64,000 bases of DNA, from the NCBI GenBank assembly GCA_030765065.1, contig CM060975.1, positions 199,114,507 through 199,178,506 of the forward strand, written 5' to 3'. A program made the translations under genes and the position numbers. Below, in pieces: positions 32,141 to 43,856 of this stretch. Source of the DNA: Deroplatys truncata. Lineage: Eukaryota; Arthropoda; Insecta; Mantodea; Mantidae. The notes below the pieces were generated by a model. The model was not told the origin of the DNA, did not search any database, and saw only the letters and a program-made list of their open reading frames with translations. Numbering within the stretch: the stretch's first letter is position 1; the number at the start of each line of letters is the position of its first letter.

Positions 32141-33532
32141 TTATTGATAAGGTAAGCATAAACGTTAATTGATATCCCTGTAACCCTTAAGTAGTTTGAA
32201 AGCTTGCTGATCTAACTCTGGAGCAGTAAAGACACAACACGCTTTAGATGGTAACGGAGTTAAACTGTGATTTCTGCAGAGTGTTCTCCGGCAGTATAAC
32301 TAAAGGGTAACCCACTCCAGAAAAATGACATAAAATCCTGTGGTACGGAAGGAGAGAGAGTAAGGGACTGTTGATCTACGGCGCAATCTTCGGTAATGGT
32401 GAAACAACCAGACCCTGGAAAGTCTCAATAATCGTAAATTCTATTAAAACCCAGCCGAAATCTCCCATTACTGCCACCCCCGCCGCTGGTTTTAAAGCTC
32501 CAGAGCCAGCTTCCTAGGGGGTGGAGGAAGATTTCATCTGAATAATTAAGTACATCTACATGCACGTACGTGAACATATGCAGGCATGCCAACATAATGT
32601 GGGCTTAGTACGCTTCCCTCCAAAACAAAACAAAGCAGATCCACTATACGGCACATGCTCCCTAAAAGCGTTCTTTGCAGTCAGATATCAAATCTCTTGA
32701 GCCCTTTCCTAAGGGTTGAAATACAGCTCAGAATATACTCCTGAAGCATTTCAGTTTTAAGTATCTACCAAGACATTGCTGATATCGACAAGCCGCTACA
32801 CTGAAATGCTTCATAAAGAAACTTCTAACTAGATTAATAATAGATAGTAGATAATAATCGGGTAGATTAATAATATTTTTATAAATAGTACTGCATCTGC
32901 TATTTTTTGTAATTTTTGTTTTGTTTTAAGGTACACCGGGACTGAATTACCCAACTTTTCTAATTTTAAAGCAGTTTACTTGAAAACTGGTACACTTAAT
33001 ATGCGTAACTAAAGAAATGCTTGTGTAAAAGCTCAAGGTCTAGCTTCTAGGAAAATACAATTAAACATTCTCTTAATTAGAGAAAAAATGCAAATCTTCT
33101 AAAACTGCCTCGAACTTTCACATTTGTTAGAAAAGTATGATAGTGACATTTTCTGATACCTTAGAACAGTGAACAAAAATGTAAGGATTTGATTGAAATT
33201 TATGTTATTAATAGTAGAGAAATAAGTATTTGTTTTTGTGAAGTTCCTGGTGTTAAACTTTTCCTGGTTGATAAGTTTCAATTTTGTTTTATGAGTCAAG
33301 GTTGAGCGAGGTCACATATCGAAGGCTTTTTTGCGGTTTTCCTCGATCGCTTGGCAAATGATGGGCTGGATAATTTGATCCGCGAATTTTCCTATCATCC
33401 CTTTCAAAACTAAATTACATTTCCTTCTTCATCACCGAAATCAGGCATTGGGAGGATCATCCATCCTGGATGTGATACAATCCAGAGTTTGCTTGCTCTT
33501 CGACAGGCTGCTGACCCACGGTATGGGCTTGT
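32141..33532. other. Unclassified stretch
   Basis: About 1.4 kb without a supported gene or family repeat. GC content varies (32450-32540 is GC-richer). The minus 66-codon frame at 33099-33299 is low-complexity. Confidence 0.35.
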
Positions 33533-33851
33533 AAGTCCGACAAAGAATTAATTAATTAAGTTTTATCTATGGACGCTCTTTAACTGCTGTGGTTCTTAGC
33601 GTCCCATTCTGTATTGGGGTGAAAGACCGGTAATTTTGCTCAGAGGCTTCTTTATCAGACTTGAGGTTCTTTTACGTGCCGTAAATGTACGACACGGGAC
33701 CACCAACTTTACTTCCCTTCCGAAGGAAACCATGCTAAGAATTTTACGCTCGAAAAATCCATTGCCCACCGCCAGGTTTGAACCCGCGACCTCGGGAAGT
33801 AGAGGCTAGCATGGTACCCACTACACCACGGAGGACGAAAAGTCCGATAAA
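33533..33851 (-). mobile_element. tRNA-derived SINE, family 1, with near-perfect target duplication
   Basis: Body 33545-33839 is flanked by AAGTCCGACAAA (33533-33544) and AAGTCCGATAAA (33840-33851), which match at 11 of 12 positions. The plus strand shows the reversed B box (ggtttgaacccgcgacctcggg) and head end ccactacaccacggagga, plus the body blocks ttcttttacgtgccg and acgacacgggaccacc. The tail is aattaattaatt-type. Confidence 0.92.
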
Positions 33852-34289
33852 TGGGGTTAGTAATCAGTTAAAGAAGAAGTATTCAGTGTATAGTATTTTC
33901 TTAAGATTAGGAATTTCAAACTCATATAACCCAGAAAACCATCGTCTGAATTATTTTAATCTGGCTTTGTTAAAATTTTGGCAACACTTTTATTCCTTTA
34001 ATTTATGTAGGTGAGCAATTAATACATGTGCTGCAGCTCAGTACTTTCAGTGATCTAGCATAAATTTTTTAGCAGGTGCAGATATGATGCAATTTACACA
34101 GGAGCTTTTGTATAAAAATATTGTTATTATTGTAATAAGTTATTATTAAAACTTGGAAGTTGAAGAAGAATTCATTTCTTTCGCGCCACTGTGGACCAGA
34201 AAATTGTGGGATATATTTATCTTTTTCTTGGCTTATTGGTCATTTTTAGTCTTCTTTGTCTTTTGCAACTTTGCTTTTTTTCGACTACA
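33852..34289. other. Unclassified AT-rich stretch
   Basis: Nothing recognised. Confidence 0.35.
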
Positions 34290-34426
34290 GTTTCACTTTC
34301 TCTACTACGTATAGTAAGTAGGGGAAATACCTATTGTATTCCACCCAAAAATTCGATACCCAGATTTCACCGGAAACATATGTTTTGAGACCTCCTGAAT
34401 CCAAAAAAAGCATTTTTGGAAACATG

Positions 34427-34478
<52 letters not shown>

Positions 34479-35170
34479 TGTGAACAGCATAACTCAGAAA
34501 CGAACAGTCAGATAAACACCAAACTTGGTATTTAGGTTTAGTATCTTCCAGAGATACGACATTTACAAGAAAATCCCCCAACCCCAGACTACCCTTTACA
34601 TGGAACATTTTTAGAAAATGTTAATTTTCTCAAAAATGGCTCTAACGATTTTGATTAAAATATCACATGTTTAAGATATTTTGATGACAAATGAAATGTA
34701 TATTTCGAATTTTCTGGGAATGTCTCCAAAAGTATTCTTCATTGTGAACCACTTTTGCATAACTGGTAAACCATAAGAGATAGACAAAATTTTACTACAC
34801 AAAAAATGCAGACTGCATTAAAATATACAATTTATGTCATACACATTTTTTTGTTGAGTGAACCATTTTCGAGATATTGCTTGTTATTCCCTTAAATTTT
34901 CCAATACTTATACTTTTTCTCAAATTCGTTATTCATTTTTTTTGTCCTGGTAGTGCAAAGAGAATGGAATACTCCAATTAGCAATCAGCTCTTAAAATAT
35001 TTGACTATAGCTTAAAACCTACCAATTCCCCTTGCATCTACAAGAAAATTAGCAACAAGATTAACATCTCGATATCTCGATTAACATGAAGCATGAGGAG
35101 AATAAGAGTTTGTAAAAATAGTTTGTACAAGAGTAGAGAAAGTCATGTGAGTGTAACACATCAGATTTTT
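34290..35170 (-). mobile_element. ACTTTC-family repeat, type A, copy 16
   Basis: Complete minus-strand copy, about 880 bp: begins tttcactttctctactacgtatagtaagtag and ends gagtagagaaagtcatgtgagtgtaacacatcagattttt. GT run at 34430-34477. It preserves both terminal motifs and the right-end stem-loop. A minus frame of 107 codons corresponds to the recurrent MFHVKGSLGLGDF frame. Confidence 0.93.
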
Positions 35171-36486
35171 ACTCCTATTTCTCAATTCGTACAGGCAATA
35201 ATGCTTTATATAGGTCAATGTAACAACGTAAAAAGTATACCTGATAGAAGAGCATTTTATTCATAAAGTTTTTCGCACAGTATGTTTATTTTCACCAGTA
35301 TTCTGTACTTTTTAAGCACAGATGTTAAACTCTATTTCAAAGAATAACATTTGGTAATTACATGATAAATTAAATGCATCGATCTCTCACTGTAAAAAGT
35401 ATGAATTAATGCATGTAAAGAGTTCGTAAATAACACAATTTGGGATGAAATGACACACATCCCTTTTAACATTAGATGCTGGAATGATGTTGATGCCCAA
35501 TGTGAAGTATTGTATTCATTATTTAAATATTAAATTAACTCTAAAGTTATTAATTCATTTATATAAACAATTTTGTGTTTTTTCCAGTTTTTGAACCCAT
35601 TTTAGGATATTTTATGTGTTTATTACAAGTTTATTTAGGCAATTAAATGTCCTGAACTCTGAGTCCTTGATTAGTTGAGGTTTTATAATTATAGGGTAAA
35701 CGATGTTCATAGGTACAAAATACAGAGGTAACAAAATATTACTTACATTTTGATCGGTACTGCACAATCTTACCCTGCGTTTTTTTAAGTTACAGAAATA
35801 GCATGCCAAATGGTGAGGGAAATTACGAGAAATATTTTATTAAATCATCGGTATAAACCCTTTGTTTTTTCTTTGGAATTAGATGTGCTTTAGCTCGACC
35901 ACAACTGAACCCATGACCATTGAGACCACGAAATGCAGGGTGTGTATGTAGGGGGAGTGTGGGAATTCCTCCAGGTTGCTGAGACCGGAATGCCTCCCTG
36001 ACGCCATATTGGATTTAGCTCGACAGCTTCCCCTCCCTCGCCGTCGCCTTGGAAACGACATCTCGGCATTGTCTTCAAGGACCTGTCCAAATGCTCCAAA
36101 TCTCTTCTTCTTCCTTTTCTCTAGGATTTAACCAGAGGAAATAAACCTTCCTAGAGGTCGACGTGACTGCGTCGCTTTCACTCAGGAATTTAGATTGCTA
36201 CGATCTTTTGTTTCGCGCTTAAAAATGCTGACAGTCAATGAAGTACTACTCTCAGTCTGAAGGTTTCCAAAGCATTTGAGAATATTTTGTCTCAAAAATA
36301 CTACTTGGCAGCGGAATAAAAATAAATTTAAAAAAAATAAAGCACTCTGGAGAATGCGTGTGATGCATCGAACCCCAAAGAACACAAGAGCTCTGTAGAA
36401 CAATTTTCAAATTGTCAAGTGTATACATTTACTTAATATTTCTGATATGCTAAATCTTCAACCACCACACCATTATTTTTATGTTT
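35171..36486. other. Unclassified stretch with a GC-richer patch
   Basis: Mostly AT-rich. 35880-36110 is GC-richer (ctcgaccacaactgaaccc ... cctccctcgccgtcgcc) with overlapping minus frames of 60-69 codons; no domain is visible. The patch could be a retroposed fragment. Confidence 0.35.
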
Positions 36487-37287
36487 ATTACTTTCTCTAC
36501 GACGTATAGTAAGTAGGGGAAGATTTTGCATTTCACCCAAAAATGCGATACCAAGATTTAACAGAAAATACATGTTTTGAGGTGCACTGAATGCATATAA
36601 AGCATTTTTGGAAACATGTCCGTGTGTGTGTCTATCTGTGAACAGCATAACTTAGAAACGAACAGTCGGATAAACACCAAACTTGGTATTTAGGTTCAGT
36701 ATCTTCCAGAGATGCGACACGAAGGTTTTCAAGAAAATCCCCCACCCCAGATTAGCCTTTACATGGAACATTTTTCGAAAATTTTAATTTCCCCCAAAAT
36801 GGCTGTAACGATTTTGAATAAAATATCATAAATTTAAGACATTTTTATGGCAAATGAATTGTATATCTCGAATTTTCTGGGAATATCTCCAAAAGTATTC
36901 TTCATTGTGAACGACTTTTGCATAACTGGTAAACCATAAGAGATGGACAAAGTTTTTAGAGAAAAAAATATAGATCGCGTTAAAATACACAATTTATGTC
37001 ATATACATTTGTTTTTTTGAGTGAACCATTTTCGTGGTATTGCTTGTTATTCCCTTAAATTTACCAATACTTATACTTTTTCTCAAATGGGAATTCGTTA
37101 TTCATTTTTTTTGTCCTGGTAATGCAAAGAGATTGGAATACTCCACATAGCAACCAGCTCTTAAAATATTTGACTATCGCTTAAATCCTACCATATTCCC
37201 CTTGCACCTACAAGAAAATGAGCAATAAGATTAACATCTCGATATCTCGATTAACATGAAGCATATGGAGAATAAGCGTTTGTAAAC
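36487..37287 (-). mobile_element. ACTTTC-family repeat, type A, copy 17, truncated
   Basis: Starts ttactttctctacgacgtatagtaagtag and follows the type A sequence to 'gcatatggagaataagcgtttgtaaac'. The last 60 bases or so (left terminus and motif) are missing, replaced by ttttttgtgtgtgttttt. Confidence 0.88.
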
Positions 37288-39824
37288 TTTTTTTGTGTGT
37301 GTTTTTCTGTAAGATGTCTTCGTATAGAAGCTTAAAATATTTTTATTTTCACGCTGTCGCCAATTATTTACTAAATCTCCTCAAAACTGAAATTAAAGAA
37401 ATCAGAATATTTTTTAACTCTCATGTAAAGCTGGCTTTGATTCATAATCCACCAGTAAATATATTCAATTTGGTTGAAAACCATCATAAAGCCTACGCTT
37501 CATTTTTGGTCTTTCTATTGTTTATACACTACGCTTTCAAATGTGTTTGGTTATTAATTTCAGCTACATTTAAAATCCAATGTGGGGAACTTGGAATATT
37601 AGTTTTACTACAGAAATCTATTTCCGGAATTTTTCATGTTTACAATGCTAAATTTCGATGACTTTGCTTTAAATTTTATCTGAGCTAAAGTGCTCCTAAA
37701 AGTCTTAACTGAGCATTCTAAAACGCTTAATTACTTGTGATTATTAACTATATTTTAATTACTGTGTTCATAAAACTTCCTTCTCATACTCTACTTGGAA
37801 TTTTACGAAATTGTCATGCCGTTTTCTTATACTGCTTATATGAAGTCAATATAGCTTCAATAACTTTTAATGAGGAGTGTTTTGATTGGTCTTTAATAAC
37901 TGAACTAAATTACAAAGAAATGCATGAGGTCGTGACTCAGTGACATTTTGTATATTCCTAATATGAGGGAAGCTCCGTAAACCATGGTAGTCATTCCGAA
38001 CATGTGGTAGTACGTAAGTACGTTATAAACGTTTTCAATCTACTTCAGTCAACTGAATGCCACCAAAAGATGGAGGTTGTGTGCACTATAGCTGGAAAAC
38101 GCTTCTCTTTTACCAAGGTGTTACAAGATAAATATAATTAAAGCTGAGTTTCGTTTCATACGTATGAGTTAAAAACATACAGAGGTAAAACTTTGGGGGT
38201 TTCGTACTCTTTACAACAAACTGCTGCACGTTGGACTGGAGCCTCAAAATGTGGTACCACCACCCCCAATATACCCCTACGGCCCACATCCAGATCCTGC
38301 GAGGACCTTTTACATAAATGAGAATGGAAACTCTTTGAACACCCTACCTATCCGTTCCAACTGCGGAGCTAGTTTTAATGCAATTTTGACTACTTTTGTG
38401 CATACTAAAGCAATGATTCTATAAAAATGTGACTAAACTCCTGTAGCCGGAGGCATTCTTGATCTTCATACAATATAGTGGATTTTCCTTGCTGCAGTGT
38501 TGTATAAAACTATAAGAGATGCCATTACTTATGAAACGACCATAGCCATTCTTCATTGAAAAGCATTATCATTCGAAAATTGTGCATTAAAACGAAATTC
38601 CAAAGAGGAAATATATCTATAGAGGAAAATTTATTTGGCTTTTCTTTTTCCGCTTAACTGTAAGGAGAGTAACTACTGTAATGGTTATGGAAATTAACAT
38701 AATATCAAGAGACCTTGTATTCACCAGCATTGTAAGTTGTACTCCGTGGGAGATCTTTGCCCAAATTTCTATTTTAAATTTTCCACTTGTATTAAGGATA
38801 CCACAAATATATGTCAGTCGGAGATCCTCATTCTGTATAATTTTGCATAAAAAGTGAGAATAAAATATAAACAAAAAGTGGAGGTCATTAACATACAAAA
38901 TGTATGCCAAATAATTTTTATAGCATTAGTTGTTTTCGAATTATTCGTTGTTATATCTTTAAGGTTCCCCAGGTTGAAGAATAATCAAAAGTCAGTGAAG
39001 TATTCTACGCGATTCTTCTTTTTCATAGAATGGGTTCATTAAGGACAAAAACAGACTTCCATTGGTTAACATGAGATTACATTTTTTTAGTTAAAAATGT
39101 ATCATGATGAGTAACGTAAAGTGAATAAATTAACCACTTTTATATAAATACTATAATATATAAGGGATTACGTGGAATTGTAATGAGTATAGAAAGTCGG
39201 ATTACGTGGAATTGTAATGAGTATAGAAAGTCGTACGAGCATGAGTATTTTCCCTCTTTTTCCCACAATACGTAATATATTTTTAGAAATAATTAAAAGT
39301 TTACTTAAGTCATATTTCTGCAACGTTGTTAGTATTTATCGCCTTAACGAATTAAGTCAGTTATTATATATGCTGTAAAAGCACAATTTACTATGTTTTA
39401 ACAGTAAACGTTTTCTTCAGTGCTGTTTTGACATAGGATTTATGCTTATAGTCGAGTGCATGGAATCGTGCCGATATAATGCGCACTGATTTATGTTGGT
39501 TAGTAAACACTAAACCGCCTCTGCCACCTAGTCCCCATTCCTGACCTGGTTCTAGCACTCAACTTAATGTTTATCTGATTTCCTCCTTTTCCTTCACTCC
39601 TGACTCTGAAACCCACCTGTGTTTATAGGTTGCTTGTGTGCCAGACTTTTGACATCAAACCAATACGAGAGAAGCGTCTTTTTCAGAAAATTCGTAACGA
39701 AAAGCTAATATTTTTTTGCCTCACCTTAAGGACTGAGAAGGAAAAAAGGCTGCTAAGAATTTGAATCTTATTTATGGACGAGTTCCTAAGTAATTTTAAG
39801 CTTTATAAGATGGTATTAAATACA
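37288..39824. other. Unclassified AT-rich stretch with two open frames of unknown meaning
   Basis: Plus frames at 37293-37661 (122 codons) and 37737-37943 (68 codons) are AT-rich and without recognisable motifs; hydrophobic Phe/Leu/Ile-rich stretches are expected by chance at this composition. A segment at 39641-39669 resembles 18298-18326. No gene is supported. Confidence 0.35.
39165..39232. repeat. Tandem duplication, 34 bp twice
   Basis: ggattacgtggaattgtaat plus gagtatagaaagtc occurs at 39165-39198 and again at 39199-39232 with no mismatch, suggesting a recent slippage event. Confidence 0.95.
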
Positions 39825-40320
39825 ATGCTATTAGGATATAGGAAGTAATTATGGGAGAGGGACATGTCGCCACTACGACTAGCTAGATCTGTTGTGGCTA
39901 TACCCCCAGGGAGGCAGTGATGAAGTGAAGAAGCCGCAGGAGGTCGCAGGTACGTAGGCAAACAGGATCTCAGAGACGCTCGGAAGTCCCTATCATTTCC
40001 ACTGCGAAACACCCGCTCTCGCCAGTAGGCGCCGAGACCCGCGAGAGGGCGACGAAGCGGCCCTTGCAGGGAGGCCAATGTACCATGTCTTTGGCGGGGA
40101 TAAATCTTTCCAAAGCGCAACTACCATGCCATCTGTCCATCATTGGAACGCTCTGCAGGAAATGAGGGAAAGGAGAAATGTGGTAGAATACACCACACCA
40201 GCATTCGCCTAGGTGACCAAAGGTTAGAGTGGCCGGCCACCGAGAATCGCACCTGGGACTTCCCGAATGGAGGACATAGATGTTATTGCCTGAACCATCC
40301 CGCTCGGTATGCTATTAGGA
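39825..40320 (-). mobile_element. Long tRNA-derived SINE, family 2, with perfect 12-bp target duplication
   Basis: Direct repeats ATGCTATTAGGA at 39825-39836 and 40309-40320 flank a 472-bp body. The head is at the high-coordinate end (plus strand: cctgaaccatcccgctcggt) and the B-box region (gagaatcgcacctgggac) is mutated. Body blocks such as 'gtggtagaatacaccacac' and 'agcattcgcctag' match the copy at 56.4-56.8 kb. The flanking duplication fixes both limits. Confidence 0.93.
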
Positions 40321-40644
40321 ATGATTTTTCTCTTTTTATAAAGCTTACCTTTGTGCTGCAGTTTTGAAATTCATAAATGAAAATTTTAAATTCCTTACTA
40401 ATCACAAATAGTACACAAACATTGCATTACAACGGAGAATCTTAACAACAAACTGAAAAGTAAATGTTCTGCTCTTTATGTTATTGTCTTTAATATTTTA
40501 CTATGAAAACTTAAAAACACCCAAAGAATTAACAATACTGGGTTCAAGCAATAAGAATGCATTGTTTTCTTTAGTCTAAGTGCTTAAGCTTAGAAAAGCT
40601 GCGTTGTAATATAAATTGTTAAGTGTTATCTAAACAATATTTTA
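40321..40644. other. Unclassified AT-rich stretch
   Basis: Nothing recognised. Confidence 0.35.
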
Positions 40645-41490
40645 AAAAAGTGTCATGTTCACGTGACTTTCTCTAGTCACTATCGTTTAATTCTACATAG
40701 CTTATAGTAATCCTGTAAAACCTTATTTTTTCTATGCACTGCATATTAATCTAAATAAAAGTTTCTAGAAATAGTTTCATGACACATTTCGTGGCACATA
40801 CAAGTAGAGATAGAGGTTGCTGAAGCATTAGTTAAATGTTTAAAAGCGGGTCGCTGTATGCTGGCCTTTAATTCCTATACGTTGTCCATATATCGCGAGT
40901 TAGCACTTAAAAAATGACAATAATATTGAAAAATAAGTAATTACTGATACATAAAAAGGTATTTTAAATAAATTATGCGTTTTAAAGAAGTCTAAACTTC
41001 TTGTGTAGTTAAGCCTTTGTCATGTTATGGTTTATCGGTTATCCAAAATTATACAAAATTCCTTCCGAATAAACAGAATTCATATAATTCCCCAAAAACT
41101 CAAGATATATATTTTATTTGATATCTAATTATATTAAATACATAGTACTTTAATCAAAATCGTTAGAACCAATTTTGTTATAAATAAAAATAGTGAAAAT
41201 AATTCATATAAAGTGTCGTTTGTAGTGTAAAGAATTTTCTTGAATTTTCTTGTGTCGCATCTTTGGAAGATATTGAACTTAAATACCAAGTTTGGTGTTT
41301 ATCCGACATTTCGTTTTAAAGTTCTGTGTTCACAGACATACATACACAGGCATACGGGCTTGTTATAAAAATGCTCTTTTTAGATTCAGGGGACTTTAAA
41401 GCATGTATTTCCGGTGAAGTCTCGATATAGAATTCTTTAGTGGAATGCAGTGCTTCCTCCATCTATTAGGTAGTTGGTAGATAAAGGAAT
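40645..41490 (+). mobile_element. ACTTTC-family repeat, type B-like, copy 18, diverged
   Basis: Starts aaaaaagtgtcatgttcacg with tgactttctctagtcac and ends ttaggtagttggtagataaag. Internal blocks 'acacatttcgtggcac', 'ttaatcaaaatcgttagaacc' and 'aataccaagtttggtgttt' are clear. The CA tract is reduced to catacatacacagg. Confidence 0.8.
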
Positions 41491-42095
41491 AACGATCAAC
41501 ATTCCTTCTAACTTACATGTATTATACTCTATTTTAAAGCATTCTAAAGCGTGTTTATCTCTAAAAGACTTGTTTTCAAACTCTCGTTTTATGTGGTATA
41601 GGAATTAATGTGAGACCATTATACACACACACACACACACACACACATTTCACTCAATATGTTAACAAAATAAAACTAATAATTAATTTATGTTATTACT
41701 TTGCAAAGAAGACTCGTATTTCCGCAATTGTTTGTTAAGAGTCTCGAAATAACAGTTGAATTGCGAGTCTGAGTGTAGTAGTTTGTACATCCCCGACACC
41801 TCCCCTAAGCAGCAGCACTTGTGACAGAGCAAGCAAAGTGCAGCGAGTTATTGGAGAGGACAGGCGAGGAGGAGAAGCTTTCAAATTTCATCACCGGCAC
41901 AAGAAGAAACATGGTGAGAGCACGTTGTTCACTACGCTGCAGTCTGCGCGAGTATCAGGATTTTCAAAGTTCTCTGTGGCAGTAATAAAATTGACCCAGG
42001 AGCATTAGTAAGTAACATATCAAAGGATAAAATGTTTGACGAGGACCAAATGATAATGAATGGAATATATGTTCACTTACATTAAGTAGGGTTTC
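41491..42095. other. Unclassified stretch with CA microsatellite
   Basis: A CA run at 41621-41646 lies outside any recognised family copy. 41780-41990 is GC-richer; a plus frame there has short hydrophilic stretches but no domain I can name. Confidence 0.35.
41621..41646. repeat. (AC)n microsatellite
   Basis: About 13 AC units, not embedded in an ACTTTC copy. Confidence 0.9.
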
Positions 42096-43545
42096 TTTTT
42101 ACTTTCTCTACTAAAAAATTAGATATCAGGATTTTAAAGGGAAACGCACGTACCTGAATTAAAATAGTGTGTCAGAGAACAGTATAATTCTAAAACCTCT
42201 TGTACATGATCAAACTACTTTTCAATTCAAGAGTTTACAAGGAAAATTGTGAAATGTTTTTCATTATTTGACAACTGGACAAGACTTGACAATATCATAA
42301 ATGTGTATTTACACATTGTCTCTTTGCCAAATTTAATCCCTTCAGAACACACTCATAATTTATCACGTGCAAAGTAAATTACTCTTAGCATCACTATATA
42401 ACAGTTTGCAATGAAATGTTGCTCCCTACGTAATATTACATAGCATTATCACGTATTATAGCCCGTGAAATCAGATTACGATTAAAGAATACAATGGAAA
42501 TAATACGACTTGACAGGTTAACTACACCTGTTAATGCATTATTGTATACTTCAGAAATCAATTTCTTCATATGCTCTCGCGTTCATCTTGTAGTAATTCA
42601 CGAAGCCCACGACGTGCAGACATGGTCAGCCTTCGTATAACCTAATCAGCTCGCCTATGACATCCCTTGCCCAAGTAGCCATTTTTGCTTACTTTTCGCT
42701 TTCAGTCATGTTGCAGATTTTTTGATGTACTGTAAATAGTCGCATTTCATTGGCCAAAACCATCAAATCATTGTCAAATCTTTGATCGTTTAGAACACGT
42801 CCTTATTTGCTTTCAAGACTTTCAAAGTATTGAAAGCAATTTGACAAAAAAGTTGTAAAGTTGTGATAACACTATGAAAGTATTTTAAAGCGTTGAATTT
42901 GACAAAAATCTGATCATGTACAAGGAGCTTTAGTCAGGCGAATACCAAATTTAATACTTGAGTCAGAAATCGTTTAGTGATGCCAATCAACGATTTTAGA
43001 AAAACATTCCCCGTCCCAAGAAAACCGCTACATGAAAAATATTACATATTTTGTTTTATCAATAATTGCTCAACTGATTTTCATAAAAATGTAACATATT
43101 TCAGTTCTTGTGTGACGAATAAAATTCATATTTTGAATATTTTGTGAATATCTTTATACTACCTCATCAATATTACTGAATTTATATAACTGGGAACCGT
43201 AAGAAAGAAAGCTTCTGGAACAACAGATCCAGTGGGCCAAGGCCTGTCGCTGCATCCTCTACCTCCGTCAACAGAGGAAATCATGGGCGAAGTACAGTAA
43301 TAGGCGTAGTGTGTGGTCAGCATACCGCTTTCTACCGGCCGTTTCGGCGCGACTTTCAAGGCCGGAAACACTATTTCGCCATCAAGTGGTCCTCAAAGTC
43401 CTCAAGGCCTCAGGAGGTTGAGGAATGGAATAGACATAAACTTACCATAGAAAAAATGTAGAGCTCACTAATATTTTATTCAGAAAGGAAGAAAAACAAA
43501 AGAATTAGCAGTTTCCGAAATATTTCTTATAGGTTTATATTTCCA
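42096..43545 (-). mobile_element. ACTTTC-family repeat, very old scattered remnants
   Basis: A minus-oriented series of weak matches: 42096-42200 (tttttactttctctacta), 42920-43200 ('gcgaataccaaatttaatac', 'aacattccccgtccc', 'tatataactgggaaccg') and 43440-43540 ('aaaaaatgtagagctc'). Unrelated sequence lies between them, including a GC-rich block at 43205-43430 with cctcaaggcctcaggagg that may be a SINE. Low-identity reading. Confidence 0.45.
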
Positions 43546-43750
43546 TAAGCAGAAAAATATTGAAATATCTTTATATTGCTGGGTACCTCAATTTTTTCTT
43601 TTGCATGAGATCGTTTCAGTCAGAAACTTATCCACTTTTAAGATCATAACAGAATGCTGATTCCACGTGTTGCATGCAGAAAGTTCACATTGCTTAATTT
43701 GATACATTTCTAAACAATGTTTAACTTGAAAAGCATGACCTGGATAATAA

Positions 43751-43856
43751 CATTTTTCCAAAAATAATTTTATTTATTCAGGGGGTGTCAAAATCTCGAT
43801 ATCGAATTTTTGAACGGAATACAATACCTTTCCTACTTACCAGATATACTAGTCTA
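43751..43856 (+). mobile_element. ACTTTC-family right-end fragment
   Basis: Contains 'ttttccaaaaataatttt', 'ttattcagggggtgtcaaaa', 'tcgatatcgaatttttg' and 'ggaatacaatacc', matching the last 100 bp of the element. The terminal stem-loop is altered (tacttaccagatatactag). Confidence 0.7.

Noticed and set aside
37293-37943. Possible membrane-protein gene (two frames of 122 and 68 codons)
   Set aside because: AT-rich, hydrophobic composition expected by chance; no domain, start context or splice pattern that can be defended.
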